This document shows, one piece after another, positions 12,853-24,200 of a DNA stretch of 64,000 nt. Made by a program: the position numbers and the translations under genes. The notes beneath the pieces are model-generated. The model worked only from the letters and a program-made list of their open reading frames with translations, did no database searches and was not told the DNA's origin. The DNA is taken from the NCBI GenBank assembly GCA_950097015.1, contig CATNEN010000008.1, forward strand, positions 4,552,501-4,616,500, given 5' to 3'. How positions within the stretch are numbered: the stretch's first letter is position 1; each line of letters opens with the position of its first letter. This stretch comes from Macrostomum hystrix (lineage: Eukaryota; Platyhelminthes; Macrostomidae).

Positions 12853-13737
12853 TCACTTCTCAGCCTCGTCAGCGTTCTTCACCTTGTAGTCGTTTAGGGC
12901 CGCCTTGATTGCGTCCTCGGCCAGCACTGGAAGGCGGCGAATGGTGTGACTATGAGACTGCTGGCTGCTACGGAATAGTGGGCTGGGTCAGAATGGGATG
13001 GGTCAGGGTGGGGTGGGTCAGGGTTGGTTAGTTTTGGGTTAGATCGGGGTAGGTCAGAATAGGTCAGGTTGGCCAGGATAGGTCAGAGTGGGTCAGAAGG
13101 TCAGGGTGGGTCAGGTAAGGATAGGTCAGGGTGGGACAGGGTGGGACAGAGTGGGACAGGGTGGGACAGAGTGGGACAGGGTGGGTCAGGGTGGGTCAGG
13201 GTGGGTCAGGGTGGGTCAGGTAAGGATAGGTCAAGGTAGGTGAGGATAGGTCAGGGTAGGTCAGGATAGGTCAGGATAGGTCAGGGTGGGACAGGGTGGG
13301 TCATGGTGGGTCAGGCCGCATAGCTCCCAGTACTCACTGGAGCAGTGCAGTTTAACAGGCGGCAGGCGCAGCTCCTTGGCGATGTCGGAGTTGCGAATTC
13401 CGGCGGCCTCGTCAACAGACTTGCCCTTGACCCACTCGGTGGCCAGGCTGCTGCTGGCGATGGCGGAGCCGCAGCCGAAAGTCTTGAACTTGGCGTCAAC
13501 AATCTTGCCGTTCTCGTCCACTTCAATCTGCAGCTTCATGACATCGCCGCAGGCGGGCGCGCCGACCAGGCCGGTGCCAACCCGCTTGCTGGCCTTGTCC
13601 AGGGAGCCGACATTGCGCGGATTCTCGTAGTGATCCAGCACGTTCTTGTGGTAGGCAGCGGCCGACTGGGTGATGCGCAGCTGCTTGACTGCGGCGGCGC
13701 GACCAGGCGACAGGGCGCGGAAGAGAGCGCTGGACAT
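12853..13737 (-). CDS. ISCU: Iron-sulfur cluster assembly scaffold ISCU, mitochondrial
   Basis: Two exons on the minus strand, 13338-13737 (ATG) and 12853-12926 (TGA), joined through HCS|M; 157 residues. ISCU receives sulfide from the NFS1-ISD11 complex and builds [2Fe-2S] clusters in the mitochondrial matrix, then passes them on with HSC20 and mortalin. The first 25 or so residues are Arg/Ala-rich as in a mitochondrial presequence, followed by AYHKNVLDHYENPRNVG. Key residues are visible: C63 and D65 in PACGD, C89 in FGCGSAIASSS, the chaperone-binding LPPVK at 125-129, and C132 in LHCSM. The C-terminus LAEDAIKAALNDYK is typical. Length and order match animal ISCU closely. The intron carries a 10-bp minisatellite starting about 20 nt from the donor. 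Confidence 0.97.
12970..13316 (+). repeat. 10-bp GGTCAGGGTG minisatellite in the ISCU intron
   Basis: Degenerate tandem GGGTGGGTCA / GGTCAGGGTA units fill nearly the whole 411-nt intron of ISCU. The array ends about 20 nt from the 5' splice site (read on the minus strand). Confidence 0.93.
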
Positions 13738-13869
13738 TGTAGACAGCGGCTTTGGTTGCTTCTCTTCGAAAGTAGTTCGCTTTTAAAATATTGGCAGGCT
13801 TTTTAGAAAAGCAGTGCGCTGCAAGGATTGGGTGGCCAATCTATCAATTCAGATGGCAGCATTCGGCAT

Positions 13870-15140
13870 TGGTGTGGGGTTCTAAGATATGGGGTGTGGG
13901 ATTCTAGAATATGGGGTGTGGGATTCTAGAATATGGGGTGTGGGATTCTAGAATATGGGGTGTGGGATTCTAAACATAGGGTGTGGGATTTTAAGATATG
14001 GGGAGTGGGATTCTAAAATATGGGGTGTGGGATTATAATATGGAGTGTGGGATTATGTAGTATCTGGAGTGGGTTTTTGTAATATGGTGTGGGTTTTTGT
14101 AATATGGGTGTGGGTTTCTGTAATATGGGTGTGGGTTTCTGAAATATGGGTGTGGGTTTCTGTAATATGGGTGTGGGTTTCTGTAATATGTGTGTGGGTT
14201 TCTGAAATATGGGTGTGGTTTTCTTAAATATGGGTGTGGGTTTCTGTAGTATGGGTGTGGGTTTCTGAAATATGGGTGTGGGTTTCTGTAATATGGGGTG
14301 TGGGTTTCTGAAATATGGGGCGTGGGTTTCTGAAATATGGGGTGTGGGTTTCTGAAATATGGGTGTGGGTTTCTGAAATATGGGTGTGGTTTTCTTAAAT
14401 ATGGGTGTGGGTTTCTGTAGTATGGGTGTGGGTTTCTGTAATATGGGTGTGGGTTTCTGAAATATGGGTGTGGGTTTCTGTAATATGGGGTGTGGGTTTC
14501 TGAAATATGGGGCGTGGGTTTCTGAAATATGGGGTGTGGGTTTCTGAAATATGGGTGTGGGTTTCTGTAATATGGGTGTGGGTTTCTGTAATATGGGTGT
14601 GGGTTTCTGAAATATGGGTGTGGTTTTCTTAAATATGGGTGTGGGTTTCTGTAGTATGGGTGTGGGTTTCTAAAATATGGGGTGTGGGTTTCTGAAATAT
14701 GGGGTGTGGGCTTCTGTAATATGGGTGTGGGTTTCTGAAATATGGTTGTGGGTTTCTGAAATATGGGTGTGGGTTTCTAAAATATGGGGTGTGGGTTTCT
14801 GAAATATGGGGTGTGGGCTTCTGTAATATGGGTGTGGGTTTCTGAAATATGGTTGTGGGTTTCTGAAATATGGGTGTGGGTTTCTGTAATATGGGTGTGG
14901 GTTTCTGTAATATGGGTGTGGGTTTCTGAAATATGGGTGTGGTTTTCTTAAATATGGGTGTGGGTTTCTGTAGTATGGGTGTGGGTTTCTGTAATATGGG
15001 TGTGGGTTTCTGTAATATGGGTGTGGGTTTCTTAAATATGGGTGTGGGTTTCTGTAATATGGGTGTGGGTTTCTGTAATATGGGTGTGGGTTTCTGTAAT
15101 ATGGGGTGTGGGTTTCTGAAGTATGGGGTGTGGGATTAGT
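13870..15140 (+). repeat. 21-bp minisatellite upstream of ISCU
   Basis: Unit TATGGGTGTGGGTTTCTGTA plus one base. The first part (13870-14040) is a related GGGTGTGGGATTCTAGAATAT form. It begins about 130 bp upstream of the ISCU start codon, so it may abut or replace promoter sequence. Confidence 0.95.
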
Positions 15141-15525
15141 CGTTTTGGAATTCGTGGTGACGGGTTGGCCTAAAAATAACGGACGTTTAAGTAAAAACAT
15201 TTCATTATTATTATTTTAGTTTTTTAACTTAATTGTCTTGACAAAATGCACGAAAAATATGAAGAAAAACGAAAGAAAATGTAAATTAGACACTACAATA
15301 TTTATCCAACACCGCGTCTAATCGTTCTGAAATACAGGTGAAATAATTTACAAAAACTGAAGCTATTAACTACTATTAATAAGCGGTGCAATCGTAGGTG
15401 GCAAAATTTTATGTTCAGTCAATTTATGCGAGATAAATGCTCAATGAAGATTTTACAGATATGATGTTTGAATAAATACTTTAACACTAAATACTTGTTT
15501 ACGCAATCGAAATTGTGTCAATCTA
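15141..15525. other. AT-rich spacer between two arrays
   Basis: Unique AT-rich sequence separating the 21-bp array upstream of ISCU from the 21-bp array downstream of the Kelch gene. No gene seen. Confidence 0.4.
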
Positions 15526-15527
15526 AA

Positions 15528-16042
15528 CAGCCATTCACACAATATAAACAGCCATTCACACAATGCAAACAGCCATTCACACAATCTAAACAGCCATTCA
15601 CACAATGCAAACAGCCATTCACACAATCTAAACAGCCATCCACACAATGCAAACAGCCATTCACACAATCTAAACAGCCATTCACACAATCTAAACAGCC
15701 AATCACACAATGCAAACAGCCAATCACACAATGCAAACAGCCATTCACACAATCTAAACAGCCAATCACACAATGCAAACAGCCATTCACACAATCTAAA
15801 CAGCCATTCACACAATGCGAACAGCCATTCACAAAATCCAAACAGCCATTCACACAATCTAAACAGCCATTTACACAGTCCAAACAGCCATTCACACAGT
15901 CCAAACAGCCATTCACACAGTCCAAACAGCCATTCACACAGTCCAAACAGCCATTCACACAGTCCAAACAGACATTCACACAGTCCAAACAGCCATTCAC
16001 ACAGTCCAAACAGCCATTCACACAGTCCAAACAGCCATTAAC
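15528..16042 (+). repeat. 21-bp minisatellite in the Kelch gene 3' flank
   Basis: Units of 21 bp containing ACAGCCATTCACACAATCTA, later ACAGTCCAA forms. The array stops about 13 nt from the stop codon of the Kelch gene (16055), so it probably makes up most of its 3' UTR. Confidence 0.95.
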
Positions 16043-16054
16043 ACAATGCATCCC

Positions 16055-19000
16055 CTAGTCCTCGAACGGCATCAGGTAGGGCGGCACCTTGAGCAGGCAG
16101 GCGCAGACGCCAGTAGTGCTGTGACCGAAGGATCCAACAGTTTCCCATTGGTGCGTATCCAGATCCAGCCTGGACACCAGCCTCTGGCCAGTCTTGGTGT
16201 GAACATTGAAGCCGCCCAGGACGTAGATGTGCCGATCGAGAGTAACTGCGCAGGCCTCCTTATGCGAGGCTGGCATGGCGGACACGATGGTCCACTGGTC
16301 CGTCTCCGTGTTGTACTGCTCGCATTGCAGCACTGGCAGAGCATTGCTGCCAGCATTCAAAGAGCAGCCGCCGCATGCGTACAGCAGGCCGCCGGCTTCC
16401 ACCAAGCAGTGCCAGCCGCGGGCGGTGTGCATGGGAGCGCATTCCTCCCAGAACTGGCTGCCTGGCCGCAGTTTCTGCACGTCCGGGTAGAAATTCTCGT
16501 TGGCGTAGCCGCCAGAGATGTACATCTGGCAGTGTGCGGAGCAGGAAAGAGAAGGTGATATGACTCAGGATGCTCAGTGCTACCTTCCAAAACTTCAGGA
16601 TGCTCAGTGCTACCTTCCAAAACTTCAGGATGCTTAGTGCTACCCTCGAAAACTTCAGGATGCTGAGTGCTACCCTCCAAACTTCAGGATGCTGAGTGCT
16701 ACCCTCCAAACTTCAGGATGCTGAGTGCTACCCTCCAAACTTCAGGATGCTGAGTGCTACCCTCCAAACTTCAGGATGCTGAGTGCTACCCTCCAAACTT
16801 CAGGATGCTGAGTGCTACCCTCGAAAACTTCAGGATGCTTAGTGCTACCATCCAAACTTCAGGATGCTGAGTGCTACCCTCCAAACTTCAGGATGCTGAG
16901 TGCTACCCTCCAAACTTCAGGATGCTGAGTGCTACCCTCCAAACTTCAGGATGCTGAGTGCTACCCTCCAAACTTCAGGATGCTGAGTGCTACCCTCCAA
17001 ACTTCAGGATGCTGAGTGCTACCCTCCAAACTTCAGGATGCTGAGTGCTACCCTCCAAACTTCAGGATGCTGAGTGCTACCATCCAAACTTCAGGATGCT
17101 GAGTGCTACCTTCCAAACTTCAGGATGCTTAGTGCTACCTTCCAAAACTTCAGGATGCTGAGTGCTACCTTCCAAAACTTCAGGATGCTGAGTGCTACCT
17201 TCCAAAACTTCAGGATGCTGAGTGCTACCTTCCAAAACTTCAGGATGCTGAGTGCTACAATCCAAAACTTCAGTACAACTCACAGTGTCCTTGTGCACAG
17301 CGCCGGCATGCGAGTAGAAAGCCTGGCCCAGCGGCGGGCCCGCAGTCCAGCAGTTGGCCTCCGGGTCGTACAGCTCGCACTGCTGAAGTGCGCCCTCTTT
17401 GCGACGACCGCCGACGGCCAGAATGCGAGGCCGACGATTGATAAAAACAACGCCGGCGGCGAAGTAGGCCCTGCGCTGCTGCATGGGGGCGCACTGGTAC
17501 CAGGCGTTGAAGCGCAGATCGTAGCGACTCACGGCGTTGACAGCCGATTCGGCGTGGCCGCACTGGGTGACGCAGCCGCCCAGGACGTAGAGAAAATTGT
17601 TCAATACAACGCATTGCGCGTGACTAACCGGCGTTGGCAGCGAAGCCAACGGCTGGCGACGTACAGCGGCTGTTGAAGAGCTAGCAGAAGAAGTCGATGT
17701 TGAATTAGAAGAAGTAGGCGGTAGTAACAGGGCCGAGCAGTCCTCGGCAAGGCCGGGCGTCGGTTGCAGATCTCTGCCGCCGACGCATACAATGCGCTCT
17801 CGGTAACAGCGCAGCCACATGTCTGGCGGCGTAGCCAGCGGCTGACAGTGCGGCACCACGTGATAATTGAGCGCCTGCGCGATTATTCAGTGAAATGTAC
17901 TTTTATTAACTATTGTACTTTTACTAACTAATGTACTTTTAATAGTGAGAGTCGCGGAGAGAAGGCTTGGACATTTATCGTACAATTTACGCCCTTTAGA
18001 GCCAACACCCAAGGCACTGTGAGAGTGTAGACTGCCTGACGATGAGAAAGTCAGGGCGGATGTACACACATGTGTGAGTGTGTGCTCAGGAGTCAGCGGA
18101 ATGGGCACGATCACAAAATGTGCCTTGAAACTCAAGCGGCCAATTCGGTAGGATTAGGAAGGAATATTCATCCGTCTCAGAAATCTAAATTGATAATTTT
18201 GATTGGTATAAAATAGGTCGGATAATTAATAAATCTAAAAAACTTTTCGAAATTCAAATCGATTTTTTTGGCTGAAGTCGAAGAAACCTCATGAAACGGA
18301 TGGGTGGCCTGTTCTATTTTTAGCACAAAGCGGAAAGCCTCACAGAGTCAAACTTTTTTCAGCCAATGAGCGCTCGTGACCTTCAAACACGCGCAGCTTG
18401 CGTGCTCGCAATGTTTTAATAAAGACAAGCCAAGAAGGCGTGATGCTAACTAAAATACGAACACTAAAAAACAAACCTGCAGCAACAGTCCGTGCAGTCT
18501 AGTATTAGCCATAACAGCCGGAGCCAATTGCACTTTAGCGACCAAATCCGACGGAGCAATCAGATTGTAGCGTATTTCAGTTAGCAACTGTTCCAGGCAC
18601 TGCTGCTGCTCATCTCTGGCTTCTAGCCACAATTGGACAGCTCGAAATAGGTCGATTTCTCTCAGCTGACAATGAGGCGAGCGCAGGCAGGCTAGCATGT
18701 GATCCAGGCTCAGTTGGCTAAGAGCTGGTCCATCAGCAATGGACAGCAGGTTGGCCGCTATAAATCTGTCAATCTGAGCGAGCACGCCGGACATGTTGTA
18801 AAGTCGGGCTGTGACAATAAAATCTGCGAAATTTTCCGGCGTCATTCCGCGCAGAAAGTTGCGCTCGCAGAATTCTAGAACTGGCATCACCTGGCAGTGT
18901 GTGATGACAGTTAAGAGAAGTGAGCCAGTGATTTTGTGAGGATCTACACAAAGAAAACTCACCTGCAGGTGCGTTGCGGCAGCCAGAATGTCGAACACAT

Positions 19001-19075
19001 CGTCGCCCTCAATGCTGGTACTCGACGTGTAGATTATGTCCAGCACCTGAAAGGAAATACGGTGTAGGAGCATTA

Positions 19076-19110
<35 letters not shown>

Positions 19111-19513
19111 ACAGACAAACCTTCTCGAGTCCCCTAGCCGAGACGCCCTTGAGTTCGATCTCTCTCTGGCTGCACTCCTTCATGCCGGAAGTGAACATGC
19201 TTCGGAAGTAATCGGAGCAGGACACCAGGATGACTTTGTGCACATCGAATCGCTGACCGTCGGCCAGCAGGGTGACGTCAGTCAGGACGGATTTAGCCCG
19301 AAGCTGGCAGAGGCCCTGCAGCACCATCACAGCGTGGGCGGGATCCGGGCCTTGACCGGGTTGGAAAGCTGAGCCAGCAGACAAGGTCGCAGCGGCAGCA
19401 GGTGAGACGGTGGCCAGTGAAAGCTCTGGCGAGGCGGCCGCCGCGGCTGCGTGCTGCTCCGCAGAGGTGCCGCGGTTTCCGACGACAAAATCCCAAGCGG
19501 CAGAAGCGGACAT
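16055..19513 (-). CDS. BTB-BACK-Kelch protein (KLHL family, KLHL9/13/26-like)
   Basis: Five exons on the minus strand: 19121-19513, 18963-19046, 18477-18890, 17284-17874 and 16055-16525; total 1953 nt, 650 residues. After an Ala/Ser-rich N-terminus the BTB domain spans about residues 62-175 ([18 protein letters not shown], then [15 protein letters not shown]). The BACK domain covers about 180-300 ([15 protein letters not shown]). Kelch repeats cover about 310-640, with blades such as [31 protein letters not shown] and IYVLGGF. Such proteins are CUL3 ubiquitin-ligase substrate adaptors: BTB binds CUL3 and the Kelch propeller binds substrate. FLQ-type spacing into MPVLEFC and HAGAV..MYISGG recall KLHL9/13, but KLHL26 is also possible. 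The 72-nt intron 18891-18962 is in frame and has no stop. The donors of exons 1 and 3 read GTTTGT. Confidence 0.92.
16575..17278 (+). repeat. 29-bp minisatellite in the last Kelch-gene intron
   Basis: Units containing CCAAACTTCAGGATGCTGAG and TGCTACCCT, with 30-bp AAAACTTC variants at both ends. It fills the intron between the Kelch exons and lies within about 5 nt of the donor of exon 4. Confidence 0.95.
17946..18118 (+). mobile_element. tRNA-derived SINE, copy B (headless)
   Basis: Body of the same SINE family as 3399-3665: GCGGAGAGAAGGCTTGG, GTACAATTTACGCC, CTGCCTGACGATGAGAAAGT, GTGTGTGCTCAGGAGTCAGC. The tRNA-like head is absent. It lies in an intron of the Kelch gene, in antisense orientation to that gene. 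Confidence 0.7.
19074..19110 (+). repeat. (GACA)n microsatellite in Kelch-gene intron 1
   Basis: About eight GACA units inside a 74-nt intron, about 10 nt from the splice donor. On the coding strand it is (TGTC)n. Confidence 0.9.
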
Positions 19514-19649
19514 TGCGGCTTCTTTTCTCTAATGACACAATGAGTACACAATGAGCTGAGCTGAAAGTATGAGTCGGTATGCGATGTTAAATTATTGAGT
19601 CACAAGAAGCTAAAATGAACTAGATCGATAAAGATAATACCTAGCCCAG

Positions 19650-20110
19650 AGTGACAGACTGGAGTGAAAGATACAAATGATGAGTGACAGACTGGAGTGA
19701 AAGATACAAATGATGAGTGACAGACTGGAGTGAAAGATACAATGATGAGTGACAGACTGGAGTGAAAGATACAAAGGTGAGTGACAGACTGGAGTGAAAG
19801 ATACAAATGATGAGTGACAGACTGGAGTGAAAGATACAAAGGTGAGTGACAGACTGGAGTGAAAGATACAATGATGATTGACAGACTGGAGTGAAAGTGA
19901 CATAGGTGAGTGACAGACTGAAGTCAAAGAGACATAGGTGAGTGACAGACTGGAGTGAAAGGTACAAAGGTGAGTGACAGACTGGAGTGAAAGAATCATA
20001 CCAGAATCACAGACTGGAGTGAAAGATACAATGATGAGTAACAGATTGAAGTGAAAGAGACATAGGTGAGTGACAGACTGGAGTGAAAGATACAAATGAT
20101 GAGTGACAGA
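19650..20110 (+). repeat. About 31-33-bp minisatellite upstream of the Kelch gene
   Basis: Units containing GAGTGACAGACTGGAGTGAA and AGATACAAATGAT. It begins about 140 bp upstream of the Kelch start codon. Confidence 0.93.
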
Positions 20111-20580
20111 CAGATAAGAGAAAGATAAGAGTTGTGATCCAAAATTTCTAGAAAATCGATATGTAACTGACAGTTATAGACATACACTAATCGATTTGAC
20201 AAAATGACTAAACATATTAACCCGTATGATTGCAAACGCACATATGAATACAAATAAAGTAAGGTTCAAATACTGGATTTATTTCCACGCACACTCGGTA
20301 CATTAAATAAAAAAATGCATAGGCAAACCGGAGACACTTGACCCTCATTTAGTCACCAATCAAGGGAATACACAAGCTTGTCAAGTTTGACACTGCAGAT
20401 GATGTAGCAAAAACATGTTAATCATATTACATACTACTATAAGTAGGAATATACACAAATGAAACGTGCATAAAACTAAAAACATGAGTGTATCAGCAAG
20501 TACTTAATTTCTTATGGGCCAATGGCTGTCTGTTAGATCTTAGGCCGAAAAAACTGATCAAGTATCCTGGTAAACTGAAT
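20111..20580. other. Spacer between Kelch gene and SMPD4
   Basis: AT-rich unique sequence; no gene or RNA recognised. Confidence 0.4.
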
Positions 20581-20584
20581 GATT

Positions 20585-21115
20585 TAAACACACTTTAAAC
20601 AAACCTAAACACACTAGATAAACAGGCCTAAACAGACTAGATAAACAGGCTTAAACACACTCGGTAAACAGGCTTAAACACACTAGATAAACAGGCCTAA
20701 ACACACTAGATAAACAGATATAAACACACTCGATAAAGCGATGTAAACACACTCGATAAACAGGCTTAAACACACTCGGTAAACAGGCCTAAACACACTC
20801 GGTAAACAGGCCTAAACACACTAGATAAACAGATCTAAACACACTCGATAAAGCGATGTAAACACACTCGATAAACAGGCCTAAACACACTAGATAAACA
20901 GGCCTAAACACACTCGGTAAACAGGCCTAAACACACTCGGTAAACAGGCTTAAACACACTCGGTAAACAGGCCTAAACACACTAGATAAACAGATCTAAA
21001 CACACTCGATAAAGCGATGTAAACACACTCGATAAACAGGCCTAAACACACTCGATAAACAGGTTTAAACACACTCGATAAATAAAACAAAATACACTCA
21101 ATAAATAGACCTAAA
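20585..21115 (+). repeat. 23-bp minisatellite downstream of SMPD4
   Basis: Units containing CACTCGATAAACAGGCCTAA, with CACTAGATAAACAG and CACTCGGTAAACAG variants. It shares the core ACACTCGATAAACAGG with the array at 42.7-45.06 kb. Confidence 0.93.
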
Positions 21116-21274
21116 GATTATTACTAGACCACACTAAAGAAACATAATGACAGGTTCAATTGGACCTAAAAACTCATTTAAAAAAATCATTTCACGGACA
21201 AGCTAGCGAATGTATTAATTAAACGCAGAGGGACTAGGTGTAAATACAAAAATCACTTCAATCACACAAACAAT

Positions 21275-24200
21275 TTATTCTCCCATTGACGAAGCATCCA
21301 AGCCAGGAAATGGTATCGGCCCGCTTCGCCCGTCAGCTGAATAAGGTCTAGAATAGTCCGACACGTCCAGTCCGGGACTTCGGCTGCTTCCGCTGCCCGC
21401 ATTGTCGCAGCCGTTGCGCTGGCGGCCGAATTTCCAGCTCCAGCAAGCCTCATCTAGTAGCAGAAGCAGCAATCGACCCAGAGACACTAATAGACAGAAC
21501 AGCGCCACGGATCTGTAGCCGAATAGGAAACGGTAGACTAGATAAATAGCCATCATGGCGAGCAGTGACGGATAGCCGGCCAGCCAGCGAAGGCAAATTC
21601 TAGTCCGGGGTCTGTCTGGTCCGCTGCCGTCTGGCCTGGCTGACTTGGACAGCATCGGCGCCGAGCGGTTGCCAAGGCGAGCTCGGAGTCGATCGCGCTC
21701 GCTAGACGGTCCAGTGAGCAGTAGGCGAGCTAATCTAAACCGGTTGGACAGAGATTCCAGACGGTCGGGCCCGGCTAGGTGGGTTAGCCAATCAGAGAGC
21801 TCGTTGGTCAGGACTACTAAAGTGCCGCATTCCCAGGAGCGGATTGGCTGCCTTCAAAAGGGTGGGTGAGAATGAGAGATTTCTTTGATAGCAAAACACC
21901 GATAATTTAGAATTCATGAACACCAACCTTGGATGCCAAGAAATCCATCTCGATTCCTAGAATCCCACATTGGATTCCTAGAATCCTACATTGGATTCCT
22001 AGAATCATACATTGGATTCCTAGAATCATACATTGGATTCCTAGAATCATACATTGGATTCCTAGAATCAAAAATTGGATTCCTAGAATCCCACATTGGA
22101 TTCCTAGAATCCTACATTGGATTCCTAGAATCATACATTGGATTCCTAGAATCATACATTGGATTCCTAGAATCATACATTGGATTCCTAGAATCCTACA
22201 TTGAATTCCTAGAAACCAATACTCGATTTCTAGAAACTGATACTCGATTCCTAGAAACCAATAATCGATTCCTAGAAACCAATAATCGATTCCTAGAAAT
22301 ATAAATTTTCCATTCCTATATTCGAACATTTCATTCCTAGAAAGCAGCATTCGCTTCCTAGAAGCAAAAAATTGATTCGTAGAAATTCTTAGGTTCTGCT
22401 ACTGCCAAAGTGGATTCTTAGAAACCCATATTCTTTTTCCAGGAAAGCCAGTTAAGCCATCGACAAGCCATCGATGCCTACCTATCCCAGTCGCCGGAGT
22501 AGGGCAGGTAGGCGAACCGGCGGTAGTTATTAGCCAGCTGATAGCGACCCAGCGGTGTCAGGGTGCCATCGGGGGCAACATCTGGGGCAGACACTGTAGA
22601 GTGCTGACCCATGGGCTGATGCTGCTGCAGACTAGGGGACTTCAACGATGCGGAAGAATCGTTCCAGGCGATGTTGGCTTCAACATCGGCATCGGCTTCG
22701 ACTAAAGCGTCGTCGCCTAGATCGCAGACTTCAACCAATAGGCGAGCCGAGTCAGCTAGGAAATCAACAACCCGACTAGTAACATCGTTGTTGTTATCCT
22801 CGTTGCTATAGCGACATTTTTCATCGTCAACAACGCCTAGATGCTGCTGACGAGACTCTCCACGTCCCAGTAGGCGACGCTTAGCGTCAAGGCAGGAGCG
22901 CAGTAGCTCGGCGCCGAGGCGGCCGACATCCCCCTGACGCTGCCACCACAGACTGGCAGCCGGAGCGGAAGTTGGAGCAGTCGCCGCAGTTGCTGCAGCT
23001 GCAGTCACAGAGGCACCGGAGAATGCGTCAGCTAGCAGAGGCTTGGCCCGACTGTAGACAGACAGGCAGCGGTGCAGCATGTGAGCAAAGCGGGCCACAC
23101 GCAGGTCAGCCCTGGCCAAGCGCTGCAGCAGGCTCAGCCAAAGATCTATGTAAAAATAGGCGTTGGATTCAACGAAGCCGCACCAGATGGCGCCGCTGGG
23201 CAACGGATCCACGGCTGCGGCTGCTGAAGAGGCCTGGTGCATCGGCGAGTCCAGATAGCGCCAGGGCTGGTGAGAGCGGAGCAGTGTTTGAGTCGGTTGG
23301 GGAAAACGGCAGCTGATGTTTAAAAATGATCGACTAAGTCTACATTAAATTAGCTCACCTGTAGATAGGACAGCCAGGCCTCAAGCACGAATCTGAAGCT
23401 AGTATCGTAGGGCCACTGTTGAAAGGTGAAGTCAAAGAATGCGGCCATCCTAGGCAGCAGTTGGCGCGGCAGCCGGTCGCTCCTGTATCGATTGATGGCC
23501 AGGAGGAGCTGGTGAGTCCGAGGACTCGTGTCCGGCCTAGGCAAGCTTTTCAGATGCGCAGCGTATGAGAAATGGTGCAGAAATTTGATGGCCATGCGAA
23601 CTAGGCAAACGTGATCCGGCGTCGGCTGCAGCTCCTCCTGAGAATGGTGGGCATCGAACTCGGGACCTTTAGTGATTGACTTTATAGGGTGAGTGGCCGA
23701 AAGTAACTAAAAATAGTAAATTAACGAGTAAAAGTAACGAATAGCGCAGATTCTAACATGCAAACGCAGACTCACCAGCAGATCCCTAGCCAGGCCGGAG
23801 CTCGCAGTCAGGCAGGCCGAATGGCGGCAGTCCAGGCAGCACCAGTTGAACCAGAATTCAAGCACAGACTGAATGAAACAATCCACCGGATAGGGCGGCT
23901 CGGCTGAATTCGATCGCGACGATCGGCCAATTAGCGAGGAGGCAGAGTAGCCGTAGCCGTAGCCGTAGCCGTACCCGTCCGAATCAACATTCGACGCAGA
24001 AGCAGCCGATTCTCGATCGAATAATTGCACGGAATCGGGGCTTAGCAACAGAAAGTGCTCCATATAGAGCATGAGCAGTCGGCAGTAAAGATAATCAACG
24101 GAGCCTCGCCAGTCGGGCGCACGGCAGCCCAGGTGAGCCGGATGGCCAATCAGATTGAACAGCAACAGTTCCAGAGCATTTATGCGCAGAGCGGGCGCAC

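Noticed and set aside
13286..13806. Plus-strand open frames over the ISCU exon
   Set aside because: Antisense shadows of ISCU, whose minus-strand product is unmistakable.
16046..17676. Plus-strand open frames over the Kelch exons
   Set aside because: Antisense shadows of GC-rich Kelch coding sequence; no homology.
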